Part shown: positions 11,696 through 25,796 of the stretch, piece by piece
Numbering within the stretch: the stretch's first letter is position 1
How the letters are laid out: each line of letters opens with the position of its first letter
Assembly (NCBI RefSeq): GCF_026212465.1
Contig: NC_080048.1
Coordinates: forward strand, 20,358,660-20,422,659
Direction: 5' to 3'
DNA length: 64,000 nt
From: Amaranthus tricolor
Lineage: Eukaryota; Streptophyta; Magnoliopsida; Caryophyllales; Amaranthaceae
The notes under the pieces: model-generated
What the model was told of the DNA's origin: nothing
Databases searched by the model: none
The model's input: the letters and a program-made list of their open reading frames with translations, nothing else
Translations under genes and position numbers: made by a program

Positions 11696-13708
11696 CTTAG
11701 CACGTAAAATTTAGCATATGACTATTATTTTCAATTCAACCACTTCAACACAATAATATATGCCAATAGTGATGTGTACCACGTTTCGTACAAAACGAAC
11801 TACTTTATGCGACAAAATCCAAAAAAAGCTTAAAAAACTCATAATTCGCAACTTAGCACGTAATATTTAGCGTGTGACTATTATTTTCAATTCTAACCAC
11901 TTCAGCACAATAGTATATACCAAATAGTTTTGATGCCAAGTTTCGTGCAAAACAAACAAAGTATGAGCTACTTTATGCACGAAAGTCCAAAAAAACCTTA
12001 AAAACCCATAAAAGTTGCAACTTAGCACGTAATATTTAGCATATGACTATTATTTTCAATTCTAACCACTTCAACACAATAACATATACCAAATATTATT
12101 ATGTGCCAAGTTTCGTGCAAAACAAACAAAGTTTGAGCTACTTTATGCGCGAAAGTCAAAAAAATGCTTAAAAACCGAATAAATCCCAACGTAGCTCGTA
12201 ATTTCTAGCATATCACTATTGTTTTCAATTTTAACAACTTCAACACTATAATATATACCAAATAGTGTTTTGTGCCAAGTTTCGTGCAAAACAAACCAAG
12301 TTTGAGCTACTTTATGCACAAAAGTCCAAATAAAAGCTTAACAACCTATAAAATCGCAACTTTTGCACGTATTTTCTAGCTTATGACTATTATTTTCAAT
12401 TCTAACCACTTCAAACACAGTAATATATACAAAATAGTGTTGTTAGCCAAGTTTCGTGCAAAACAAACAAAGTTTGAGCTACTTTATGCACGAAAGTCCA
12501 ACAAAAAGCTTATAAATCCATAAAATCGTAACTTAGCACGTAATACTTTACGATATGACTCTTATTTCAATTCTAACCACTTCAACACAATAATATATAC
12601 CAAATAGTGTTGTGTGCCAAGTTTCCGTGCAAAACAAAACAAAGTTTTAGCTACTTTATGCGCAAAAGTCAAAAAAAATGCTTAAAAACCCAATAAATCC
12701 CAACTTAGCACGTAATGCTAGCATATCACTATTGTTTTCAATTCTAACCACTTCAACACAATATATATACCAAATAGTGTTGTGTGCTAAGTTTCGTGCA
12801 AAACAAACCAAGTTTGAGCTACTTTATGCAAAAAAGTCCAAAAAAAGCTTAATAACCTATAAAATCGCAACTTAGCACGTATTTTTCTAGCATATGACTA
12901 TTATTTTCAATTCTAACCACTTCAACACAATAATATATACAAAATAGTGTTGTGCGCCAAGTTTCGTGCAAAACAAACCAAGTTTGAGCTACTTTATGCA
13001 CGAAAGTCCAAAAAGAGCTTAAAAACCCATAAAATCGCAACTTAGCACGTAATACTTACCATATGACTATGATTTTAAATTCTAACCACTTCAACACAAT
13101 AATATATACAAATAGTGTTGTGTGCCCAAGTTTCGTGTAAAAAAACCAAGTTTGAGCTACTTTATGCGCGAAAGTTCAAGAAATGCCTAAAAACCCATAA
13201 AATCGTATTTAGCACGTAATTTCTAGCATATGACTATTATTTTAAATTCAAACCACTTCAACACAATAATATATACCAAATAGTGTTGTACCAAGATTCG
13301 TTTAAAATAAACCAATTTTTACCTACTTTATGCACGAAAATAAGAAAAACCTTAAAACCCATAAAATCGCAACTTAACACGTAATATCTACCATATGACT
13401 ATTATTTTCAATTCTAACCACTTCAACACAATAATATACCAAATCGTGTTATGTGCCAAGTTTCGTGCAAAACAAACCAAGTTTGAGCTACTCTATGCGT
13501 GAATGTCCAAAAACAGCTTGAAAACCCATGAAATCGCAACTTGGCACGTAATATTTAGCATATGACTATTATTTTCAATTCTAACCACTTCAACACCATA
13601 ATACATACCAATAGTGTTGTGTTCCATGTTATGTGCCAAACAAACCAAGTTTGAACTACGTTATTCGGCCAAAGTCCAAACAAAGCATAAAAACCCGTAA
13701 AATCGCAA
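11696..13708 (-). repeat. HOR copy 1, 12 monomers
   Basis: 2013 bp. In + order L K J I H G F E D C B A. D is the Y variant (AAATAGTGTTGTGTGCC form) and A is subtype A1 (CCATGTTATGTGC). Many single-base indels occur throughout. Confidence 0.88.
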
Positions 13709-15726
13709 CTTAGCACGTAAAATTTAGCATATGACTATTATTTTCAATTCTAACCACTTCAACACAATAATATAGCCAAATAGTGTTGTGTACCACGTTT
13801 CGTACAAAACGAACTACTTATGCACGAAAATCCAAAAAAAGCTTAAAAACACATAAATTCGCAACTTAGCACGTAATATTTAGCGTGTGACTATTATTTT
13901 CAATTCAAACCACTTCAGCACAATAGTATATACCAAATAGTTTTGAATGCCAAGTTTCGTGCAAAACAAAACAAAGTATGAGCTACTTTATGCACGAAAG
14001 TCCAAAAAAACCTTAAAAAACCCATAAAGTTGCAACTTAGCACATAATATTTAGCATATGACTATTATTTTCAATTCTAACCACTTCAACACAATAACAT
14101 ATACCAAATATTATTATGTGCCAAGTTTCGTGCAAAACAAACAAAGTTTGAGCTACTTTATGCGCGAAAGTCAAAAATATGCTTTAAAAACCGAATAAAT
14201 CCCAACGTAGCTCGTAATTTCTAGCATATCACTATTGTTTTCAATTCTAACCACTTCAACACTATAATATATACCAAATAGTGTTGTGTGCCAAGTTTCG
14301 TGCAAAACAAACCAAGTTTGAACTACTTTATGCACAAAAGTCCAAAAAAAAGCTTAACAACCTATAAAATCGCAACTTTGCAGCATTGTTCTAGCATATG
14401 ACTATATTTTCAATTCTAACCACTTCAACACCAGTAATATATACAAAATAGTGTTGGTTAGCCAAGTTTCGTGCAAAACAAACAAAGTTTGAGCTACTTT
14501 ATGCACGAAAGTCCAACAAAAGCTTAAAAATCCATAAAATCGCAACTTAGCACCTAATACTTACGATATGACTCTTATTTTCAATTCTAACCACTTCAAC
14601 ACAATAATATATACCAAATAGTGTTGTGTGCCAAATTTCGTGCAAAACAAACAAAGTTTGAGCTACTTTATGCGCAAAAGTCAAAAAAATGCTTAAAAAC
14701 CCAATAAATCCCAACTTAAGCACGTAATTTCTAGCATATCACTATTGTTTTTCAATTCTAACCACTTCAACACAATAATATAAACCAAATAGTGTTGTGT
14801 GCTAAGTTTCGTGCAAAACAAACCAAGTTTGAGCTACTTTATGCAAAAAAGTCCAAAAAAAGCTTAATAACCTATAAAATCGCAACTTAGCACGTATTTT
14901 CTAGCATATGACAATTATTTTCAATTGTAACCACTTCAACACAATAATATATACAAAATAGTGTTGTGCGCCAAGTTTCGTGCAAAACAAACCAAGTTTG
15001 AGCTACTTTATGCACGAAAGTCCAAAAAGAGCTTAAAAACCCATAAAATCGCAACTTAGCACGTAATACTTACCATATGACTATGATTTTAAATTCTAAC
15101 CACTTCAACACAATAATATATATCAAATAGTGTTGTGTGCCAAGTTTCGTGTAAAAAAAACCAAGTTTGAGCTACTTTATGCGCGAAAGTTCAAGAAATG
15201 CCTAAAAACCCATAAAATCGTAATTTAGCACGTAATTTCTAGCATATGACTATTATTTTAAATTCAAACCACTTCAACACAATAATATATACCAAATAGT
15301 GTTGTACCAAGATTCGTTTAAAATAAACCAATTTTTACCTACTTTATGCACGAAAATAAGAAAAACCTTAAAACCCAATAAATCGCAACTTAACACGTAA
15401 TATCTACCATATGACTATTATTTTCAATTCTAACCACTTCAACACAATAATATATACCAAATCGTGTTATGTGCCAAGTTTCGTGCAAAACAAACCAAGT
15501 TTGAGCTACTCTATGCGTGAATGTCCAAAAACAGCTTGAAAACCCATAAAATCGCAACTTGGCACGTAATATTTAGCATATGACTATTATTTTCAATTCT
15601 AACCACTTCAACACCATAATACATACCAAATAGTGTTGTGTTCCATGTTATGTGCAAAACAAACCAAGTTTGAACTACGTTATTCGCGAAAGTCCAAACA
15701 AAGCATAAAAACCCATAAAATCGCAA
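13709..15726 (-). repeat. HOR copy 2, 12 monomers
   Basis: 2018 bp, subtype A1 with D variant Y. Indels are frequent up to about 14,800 and rare after it. Confidence 0.9.
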
Positions 15727-15817
15727 CTTGGCACGTAATATTTAGCATATGACTATTATTTTCAATTCTAACCACTTCAACACAATAATATATGCCAAAT
15801 AGTGTTGTGTACCACGT

Positions 15818-15832
15818 TTCGTACAAAACGAA
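15818..15832. other. Example of the dyad specific to L monomers
   Basis: A perfect 5-bp inverted repeat, TTCGT-ACAAA-ACGAA. It is present in L monomers and made by an 11-bp deletion relative to other types. No function is known to me. Confidence 0.6.
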
Positions 15833-16326
15833 CTACTTTATGCACGAAAATCCAAAAAAAGCTTAAAAACACATAAATTCGCAACTTAGCACGTAATATT
15901 TAGCGTGTGACTATTATTTTCAATTCAAACCACTTCAGCACAATAGTATATACCAAAGAGTTTTGAATGCCAAGTTTCGTGCAAAACAAACAAAGTATGA
16001 GCTACTTTATGCACGAAAGTCCAAAAAAAACCTTAAAAACCCATAAAGTTGCAACTTAGCACATAATATTTAGCATATGACTATTATTTTCAATTCTAAC
16101 CACTTCAGCACAATAACATATACCAAATATTATTATGTGCCAAGTTTCGTGCAAAACAAACAAAGTTTGAGCTACTTTATGCGCGAAAGTCAAAAATATG
16201 CTTAAAAAACCGAATAAATCCCAACGTAGCTCGTAATTTCTAGCATATCACTATTGTTTTCAATTCTAACCACTTCAACACTATAATATATACCAAATAG
16301 TGTTGTGTGCCAAGTTTCGTGCAAAA

Positions 16327-16339
16327 CAAACCAAGTTTG
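16327..16339. other. Example of the common monomer dyad
   Basis: The dyad CAAAC-CAA-GTTTG, with 5-bp arms and a 3-bp centre. It recurs in most monomers of family 1 and several of family 2, with the centre varying between CAA, AAA, GAA and CAT. It could be a protein-binding or hairpin-prone site; no partner can be named from the sequence. Confidence 0.55.
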
Positions 16340-17742
16340 AACTACTTTATGCACAAAAGTCCAAAAAAAGCTTAACAACCTATAAAATCGCAACTTTGCA
16401 CGTATTTTCTAGCATATGACTATTATTTTCAATTCTAACCACTTCAACACAGTAATATATACAAAATAGTGTTGTTAGCCAAGTTTCGTGCAAAACAAAC
16501 AAAGTTTGAGCTACTTTATGCACGAAAGTCCAACAAAAGCTTAAAAATCCATAAAATCGCAACTTAGCACCTAACACTTACGATATGACTCTTATTTTCA
16601 ATTCTAACCACTTCAACACAATAATATATACCAAATAGTGTTGTGTGCCAAATTTCGTGCAAAACAAACAAAGTTTGAGCTACTTTATGCGCAAAAGTCA
16701 AAAAAATGCTTAAAAACCCAATAAATCCCAACTTAGCACGTAATTTCTAGCATATCACTATTGTTTTCAATTCTAACCACTTCAACACAATAATATATAC
16801 CAAATAGTGTTGTGTGCTAAGTTTCGTGCAAAACAAACCAAGTTTGAGCTACTTTATGCAAAAAAGTCCAAAAAAAGCTTAATAACCTATAAAATCGCAA
16901 CTTAGCACGTATTTTCTAGCATATGACTATTATTTTCAATTCTAACCACTTCAACACAATAATATATACAAAATAGTGTTGTGCGCCAAGTTTCGTGCAA
17001 AACAAACCAAGTTTGAGCTACTTTATGCACGAAAGTCCAAAAAGAGCTTAAAAACCCATAAAATCGCAACTTAGCACGTAATAATTACCATATGACTATG
17101 ATTTTAAATTCTAACCACTTCAACACAATAATATATATCAAATAGTGTTGTGTGCCAAGTTTCGTGTAAAAAAAACCAAGTTTGAGCTACTTTATGCGCG
17201 AAAGTTCAAGAAATGCCTAAAAACCCATAAAATCGTAATTTAGCACGTAATTTCTAGCATATGACTATTATTTTAAATTCAAACCACTTCAACACAATAA
17301 TATATACCAAATAGTGTTGTACCAAGATTCGTTTAAAATAAACCAATTTTTACCTACTTTATGCACGAAAATAAGAAAAACCTTAAAACCCATAAAATCG
17401 CAACTTAACACGTAATATCTACCATATGACTATTATTTTCAATTCTAACCACTTCAACACAATAATATATACCAAATCGTGTTATGTGCCAAGTTTCGTG
17501 CAAAACAAACCAAGTTTGAGCTACTCTATGCGTGAATGTCCAAAAACAGCTTGAAAAACCCATAAAATCGCAACTTGGCACGTAATATTTAGCATATGAC
17601 TATTATTTTCAATTCTAACCACTTCAACACCATAATACATACCAAATAGTGTTGTGTTCCATGTTATGTGCAAAACAAACCAAGTTTGAACTACGTTATT
17701 CGCGAAAGTCCAAACAAAGCATAAAAACCCGTAAAATCGCAA

Positions 17743-19758
17743 CTTAGCACGTAAAATTTAGCATATGACTATTATTTTCAATTCTAACCACTTCAACACA
17801 ATAATATATGCCAAATAGTGTTGTGTACCACGTTTCGTACAAAACGAACTACTTTATGCACGAAAATCCAAAAAAAGCTTAAAAACACATAAATTCGCAA
17901 CTTAGCACGTAATATTTAGCGTGTGACTATTATTTTCAATTCAAACCACTTCAGCACAATAGTATATACCAAATAGTTTTGAATGCCAAGTTTCGTGCAA
18001 AACAAACAAAGTATGAGCTACTTTATGCACGAAAGTCCAAAAAAAACCTTAAAAACCCATAAAGTTGCAACTTAGCACATAATATTTAGCATATGACTAT
18101 TATTTTCAATTCTAACCACTTCAACACAATAACATATACCAAATATTATTATGTGCCAAGTTTCGTGCAAAACAAACAAAGTTTGAGCTACTTTATGCGC
18201 GAAAGTCAAAAATATGCTTAAAAACCGAATAAATCCCAACGTAGCTCGTAATTTCTAGCATATCACTATTGTTTTCAATTCTAACCACTTCAACACTATA
18301 ATATATACCAAATAGTGTTGTGTGCCAAGTTTCGTGCAAAACAAACCAAGTTTGAACTACTTTATGCACAAAAGTCCAAAAAAAGCTTAACAACCTATAA
18401 AATCGCAACTTTGCACGTATTTTCTAGCATATGACTATTATTTTCAATTCTAACCACTTCAACACAGTAATATATACAAAATAGTGTTGTTAGCCAAGTT
18501 TCGTGCAAAACAAACAAAGTTTGAGCTACTTTATGCACGAAAGTCCAACAAAAGCTTAAAAATCCATAAAATCGCAACTTAGCACCTAATACTTACGATA
18601 TGACTCTTATTTTCAATTCTAACCACTTCAACACAATAATATATACCAAATAGTGTTGTGTGCCAAATTTCGTGCAAAACAAACAAAGTTTGAGCTACTT
18701 TATGCGCAAAAGTCAAAAAAAATGCTTAAAAACCCAATAAATCCCAACTTAGCACGTAATTTCTAGCATATCACTATTGTTTTCAATTCTAACCACTTCA
18801 ACACAATAATATATACCAAATAGTGTTGTGTGCTAAGTTTCGTGCAAAACAAACCAAGTTTGAGCTACTTTATGCAAAAAAGTCCAAAAAAAGCTTAATA
18901 ACCTATAAAATCGCAACTTAGCACGTATTTTCTAGCATATGACTATTATTTTCAATTCTAACCACTTCAACACAATAATATATACAAAATAGTGTTGTGC
19001 GCCAAGTTTCGTGCAAAACAAACCAAGTTTGAGCTACTTTATGCACGAAAGTCCAAAAAGAGCTTAAAAACCCATAAAATCGCAACTTAGCACGTAATAC
19101 TTACCATATGACTATGATTTTAAATTCTAACCACTTCAACACAATAATATATATCAAATAGTGTTGTGTGCCAAGTTTCGTGTAAAAAAAAACCAAGTTT
19201 GAGCTACTTTATGCGCGAAAGTTCAAGAAATGCCTAAAAACCCATAAAATCGTAATTTAGCACATAATTTCTAGCATATGACTATTATTTTAAATTCAAA
19301 CCACTTCAACACAATAATATATACCAAATAGTGTTGTACCAAGATTCGTTTGAAATAAACCAATTTTTACCTACTTTATGCACGAAAATAAGAAAAACCT
19401 TAAAACCCATAAAATCGCAACTTAACACGTAATATCTACCATATGACTATTATTTTCAATTCTAACCACTTCAACACAATAATATATACCAAATCGTGTT
19501 ATGTGCCAAGTTTCGTGCAAAACAAACCAAGTTTGAGCTACTCTATGCGTGAATGTCCAAAAACAGCTTGAAAACCCATAAAATCGCAACTTGGCACGTA
19601 ATATTTAGCATATGACTATTATTTTCAATTCTAACCACTTCAACACCATAATACATACCAAATAGTGTTGTGTTCCATGTTATGTGCAAAACAAACCAAG
19701 TTTGAACTACGTTATTCGCGAAAGTCCAAACAAAGCATAAAAACCCGTAAAATCGCAA
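17743..19758 (-). repeat. HOR copy 4, 12 monomers
   Basis: 2016 bp, subtype A1 with D variant Y. It belongs to the A1 run of copies 1-4. Confidence 0.93.
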
Positions 19759-21771
19759 CTTAGCACGTAAAATTTAGCATATGACTATTATTTTCAATTC
19801 TAACCACTTCAACACAATAATATATGCCAAATAGTGTTGTGTACCACGTTTCGTACAAAACGAACTACTTTATGCACGAAAATCCAAAAAAAGCTTAAAA
19901 ACACATAAATTCGCAACTTAGCACGTAATATTTAGCGTGTGACTATTATTTTCAATTCAAACCACTTCAGCACAATAGTATATACCAAAGAGTTTTGAAT
20001 GCCAAGTTTCGTGCAAAACAAACAAAGTATGAGCTACTTTATGCACGAAAGTCCAAAAAAACCTTAAAAACCCATAAAGTTGCAACTTAGCACATAATAT
20101 TTAGCATATGACTATTATTTTCAATTCTAACCACTTCAACACAATAACATATACCAAATATTATTATGTGCCAAGTTTCGTGCAAAACAAACAAAGTTTG
20201 AGCTACTTTATGCGCGAAAGTCAAAAATATGCTTAAAAACCGAATAAATCCCAACGTAGCTCGTAATTTCTAGCATATCACTATTGTTTTCAATTCTAAC
20301 CACTTCAACACTATAATATATACCAAATAGTGTTGTGTGCCAAGTTTCGTGCAAAACAAACCAAGTTTGAACTACTTTATGCACAAAAGTCCAAAAAAAG
20401 CTTAACAACCTATAAAATCGCAACTTTGCACGTATTTTCTAGCATATGACTATTATTTTCAATTCTAACCACTTCAACACAGTAATATATACAAAATAGT
20501 GTTGTTAGCCAAGTTTCGTGCAAAACAAACAAAGTTTGAGCTACTTTATGCACGAAAGTCCAACAAAAGCTTAAAAATCCATAAAATCGCAACTTAGCAC
20601 CTAACACTTACGATATGACTCTTATTTTCAATTCTAACCACTTCAACACAATAATATATACCAAATAGTGTTGTGTGCCAATTTCGTGCAAAACAAACAA
20701 AGTTTGAGCTACTTTATGCGCAAAAGTCAAAAAAATGCTTAAAAACCCAATAAATCCCAACTTAGCACGTAATTTCTAGCATATCACTATTGTTTTCATA
20801 TCTAACCACTTCAACACAATAATATATACCAAATAGTGTTGTGTGCTAAGTTTCGTGCAAAACAAACCAAGTTTGAGCTACTTTATGCAAAAAAGTCCAA
20901 AAAAAGCTTAATAACCTATAAAATCGCAACTTAGCACGTATTTTCTAGCATATGACTATTATTTTCAATTCTAACCACTTCAACACAATAATATATACAA
21001 AATAGTGTTGTGCGCCAAGTTTCGTGCAAAACAAACCAAGTTTGAGTTACTTTATGCACGAAAGTCCAAAAAGAGCTTAAAAACCCATAAAATCGCAACT
21101 TAGCACGTAATACTTACCATATGACTATGATTTTAAATTCTAACCACTTCAACACAATAATATATATCAAATAGTGTTGTGTGCCAAGTTTCGTGCAAAA
21201 AAAACCAAGTTTGAGCTACTTTATGCGCGAAAGTTCAAGAAATGCCTAAAAACCCATAAAATCGTAATTTAGCACGTAATTTTCTAGCATATGACTATTA
21301 TTTTAAATTCAAACCACTTCAACACAATAATATATACCAAATAGTGTTGTACCAAGATTCGTTTAAAATAAACCAAGTTTTACCTACTTTATGCACGAAA
21401 ATAAGAAAAACTTTAAAACCCATAAAATCGCAACATAACACGTAATATCTACCATATGACTATTATTTTCAATTCTAACCACTTCAACACAATAATATAT
21501 ACCAAATCGTGTTATGTGCCAAGTTTCGTGCAAAACAAACCAAGTTTGAGCTACTCTATGCGTGAATATCGAAAAACAGCTTGAAAACCCATAAAATCGC
21601 AACTTGGCACGTAATATTTAGCATATGACTATTATTTTCAATTCTAACCACTTCAACACCATAATACATACCAAATAGTGTTGTGTTCCATGTTTTATGC
21701 AAAACAAACCAAGTTTGACCTACGTTATGCGCGAAAGTCCAAACAAAGCATAAAAACCCATAAAATCGCAA
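19759..21771 (-). repeat. HOR copy 5, 12 monomers
   Basis: 2013 bp. The A monomer switches to subtype A2 (CCATGTTTTATGC with GACCTACGTTATGCGCG), and C carries CCAAGTTTTACCTAC. D remains variant Y. Confidence 0.92.
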
Positions 21772-23780
21772 CTTAGCACGTAAAATTTAGCATATGACTA
21801 TTATTTTCAATTCTAACCACTTCAACACAATAATATATGCCAATAAGTGATGTGTACCACGTTTCGTACAAAACGAACTACTTTATGCACGAAAATCCAA
21901 AAAAAGCTTAAAAAACTCATAAATTCGCAACTTAGCACGTAATATTTAGCGTGTGACTATTATTTTCAATTCTAACCACTTCAGCACAATAGTATATACC
22001 AAATAGTTTTGAATGCCAAGTTTCGTGCAAAACAAACAAAGTATGAGCTACTTTATGCACGAAAGTCCAAAAAAAACCTTAAAAACCCATAAAGTTGCAA
22101 CTTAGCACGTAATATTTAGCATATGACTATTATTTTCAATTCTAACCACTTCAACACAATAACATATACCAAATATTATTATGTGCCAAGTTTCGTGCAA
22201 AACAAACAAAGTTTGAGCTACTTTATGCGCGAAAGTCAAAAAAATGCTTAAAAACCGAATAAATCCCAACGTAGCTCGTAATTTCTAGCATATCACTATT
22301 GTTTTCAATTTAACCACTTCAACACTATAATATATACCAAATAGTGTTGTGTGCCAAGTTTCGTGCAAAACAAACCAAGTTTGAGCTACTTTATGCACAA
22401 AAGTCCAAAAAAAGCTTAACAACCTATAAAATCGCAACTTTGCACGTATTTTCTAGCATATGACTATTATTTTCAATTCTAACCACTTCAACACAGTAAT
22501 ATATACAAAATAGTGTTGTTAGCCAAGTTTCGTGCAAAACAAACAAAGTTTGAGCTACTTTATGCACGAAAGTCCAACAAAAGCTTAAAAATCCATAAAA
22601 TCGTAACTTAGCACGTAATACTTACGATATGACTCTTATTTTCAATTCTAACCACTTCAACACAATAATATATACCAAATAGTGTTGTGTGCAAAGTTTC
22701 GTGCAAAACAAACAAAGTTTTAGCTACTTTATGCGCAAAAGTCAAAAAAATGCTTAAAAACCCAATAAATCCCAACTTAGCACGTAATTGCTAGCATATC
22801 ACTATTGTTTTCAATTCTAACCACTTCAACACAATAATATATACCAAATAGTGTTGTGTGCTAAGTTTCGTGCAAAACAAACCAAGTTTGAGCTACTTTA
22901 TGCAAAAAAGTCCAAAAAAAGCTTAATAACCTATAAAATCGCAACTTAGCACGTATTTTCTAGCATATGACTATTATTTTCAATTCTAACCACTTCAACA
23001 CAATAATATATACAAAATAGTGTTGTGCGCCAAGTTTCGTGCAAAACAAACCAAGTTTGAGCTACTTTATGCACGAAAGTCCAAAAAGAGCTTAAAAAGC
23101 CATAAAATCGCAACTTAGCACGTAATACTTACTATGATTTTAAATTCTAACCACTTCAACACAATAATATATATCAACTAGTGTTAATGTGCCAAGTTTC
23201 GTGCAAAAAAAACCAAGTTTGAGCTACTTTATGTGCGAAAGTTAAGGAAAAAATGCCTAAAAACCCATAAAATCGTAATTTAGCACGTAATTTCTAGCAT
23301 ATGACTATTATTTTAAATTCAAACCACTTCAACACAATAATATATACCAAATAGTGTTGTACCAAGATTCGTTTAAAATAAACCAATTTTTACCTACTTT
23401 ATGCACGAAAATAAGAAAAACCTTAAAACCCATAAAATCGCAACATAACACGTAATATCTACCATATGACTATTATTTTCAATTCTAACCACTTCAACAC
23501 AATAATATATACCAAATCGTGTTATGTGCCAAGTTTCGTGCAAAACAAACCAAGTTTGAGCTACTCTATGCGTGAATGTCCAAAAACAGCTTGAAAACCA
23601 TAAAATCGCAACTTGGCACGTAATATTTAGCATATGACTATTATTTTCAATTCTAACCACTTCAACACCATAATACATACCAAATAGTGTTGTGTTCCAT
23701 GTTATGTGCAAAACAAACCAAGTTTGAACTACGTTATTCGCGAAAGTCCAAACAAAGCATAAAAACCCGTAAAATCGCAA
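21772..23780 (-). repeat. HOR copy 6, 12 monomers
   Basis: 2009 bp. A is subtype A1 but D is variant X (AACTAGTGTTAATGTGCC near 23175), a combination not seen in copies 1-4. A one-base deletion near 23598 (GAAAACCATAAAATCG instead of GAAAACCCATAAAATCG) joins two monomer frames and creates a spurious 128-codon ORF at 23394-23780. Confidence 0.92.
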
Positions 23781-25796
23781 CTTAGCACGTAAAATTTAGC
23801 ATATGACTATTATTTTCAATTCTAACCACTTCAACACAATAATATATGCCAAATAGTGATGTGTACCACGTTTCGTACAAAACGAACTACTTTATGCACG
23901 AAAATCCAAAAAAAGCTTAAAAACTCATAAATTCGCAACTTAGCACGTAATATTTAGCGTGTGACTATTATTTTCAATTCTAACCACTTCAGCACAATAG
24001 TATATACCAAATAGTTTTGAATGCCAAGTTTCGTGCAAAACAAACAAAGTATGAGCTACTTTATGCACGAAAGTCCAAAAAAACCTTAAAAACCCATAAA
24101 GTTGCAACTTAGCACATAATATTTAGCATATGACTATTATTTTCAATTCTAACCACTTCAACACAATAACATATACCAAATATTATTATGTGCCAAGTTT
24201 CGTGCAAAACAAACAAAGTTTGAGCTACTTTATGCGCGAAAGTCAAAAATATGCTTAAAAACCGAATAAATCCCAACGTAGCTCGTAATTTCTAGCATAT
24301 CACTATTGTTTTCAATTCTAACCACTTCAACACTATAATATATACCAAATAGTGTTGTGTGCCAAGTTTCGTGCAAAACAAACCAAGTTTGAGCTACTTT
24401 ATGCACAAAAGTCCAAAAAAAGCTTAACAACCTATAAAATCGCAACTTTGCACGTATTTTCTAGCATATGACTATTATTTTCAATTCTAACCACTTCAAC
24501 ACAGTAAAATATACAAAATAGTGTTGTTAGCCAAGTTTCGTGCAAAACAAACAAAGTTTGAGCTACTTTATGCACGAAAGTCCAACAAAAGCTTAAAAAT
24601 CCATAAAATCGCAACTTAGCACCTAATACTTACGATATGACTCTTATTTTCAATTCTAACCACTTCAACACAATAATATATACCAAATAGTGTTGTGTGC
24701 CAAATTTCGTGCAAAACAAACAAAGTTTGAGCTACTTTATGCGCAAAAGTCAAAAAAATGCGTAAAAACCCAATAAATCCCAACTTAGCACGTAATTTCT
24801 AGCATATCACTATTGTTTTCAATTCTAACCACTTCAACACAATAATATATACCAAATAGTGTTGTGTGCTAAGTTTCGTGCAAAACAAACCAAGTTTGAG
24901 CTACTTTATGCAAAAAAGTCCAAAAAAGGCTTAATAACCTATAAAATCGCAACTTAGCACGTATTTTCTAGCATATGACTATTATTTTCAATTCTAACCA
25001 CTTTAACACAATAATATATACAAAATAGTGTTGTGCGCCAAGTTTCGTGCAAAACAAACCAAGTTTGAGCTACTTTATGCACGAAAGTCCAAAAAGAGCT
25101 TAAAAACCCATAAAATCGCAACTTAGCACGTAATACTTACCATATGACTATGATTTTAAATTCTAACCACTTCAACACAATAATATATATCAAATAGTGT
25201 TGTGTGCCAAGTTTCGTGCAAAAAAAAACCAAGTTTTAGCTACTTTATGCGCGAAAGTTCAAGAAATGCCTAAAAACCCATAAAATCGTAATTTAGCACG
25301 TAATTTCTAGCATATGACTATTATTTTAAATTCAAACCACTTCAACACAATAATATATACCAAATAGTGTTGTGTACCAAGATTCGTTTAAAATAAACCA
25401 AGTTTTACCTACTTTATGCACGAAAATAAGAAAAACTTTAAAACCCATAAAATCGCAACTTAACACGTAATATCTACCATATGACTATTATTTTCAATTC
25501 TAACCACTTCAACACAATAATATATACCAAATCGTGTTATGTGCCATGTTTCGTGCAAAACAAACCAAGTTTGAGCTATTCTATGCGTGAATGTCGAAAA
25601 ACAGCTTGAAAACCCATAAAATCGCAACTTGGCACGTAATATTTAGCATATGACTATTATTTTCAATTCTAACCACTTCAACACCATAATACATACCAAA
25701 TAGTGTTGTGTTCCATGTTTTATGCAAAACAAACCAAGTTTGACCTACGTTATGCGCGAAAGTCCAAACAAAGCATAAAAACCCATAAAATCGCAA
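23781..25796 (-). repeat. HOR copy 7, 12 monomers
   Basis: 2016 bp, subtype A2 with D variant Y. C has the longer GTTGTGTACCAAG form. Confidence 0.92.

Larger units (their letters stand above)
15727..17742 (-). repeat. HOR copy 3, 12 monomers
   Basis: 2016 bp, subtype A1 with D variant Y. It looks clean and reads almost identically to copy 4. Confidence 0.93.

Noticed and set aside
16316..16330. A functional CENP-B box as an annotated feature
   Set aside because: The essential CGGG is absent. It is kept only as a weak observation.
23394..23780. The longest ORF, 128 codons on the - strand
   Set aside because: It spans two satellite monomers only because one C is missing near 23598. Sister copies with the intact base do not have it.
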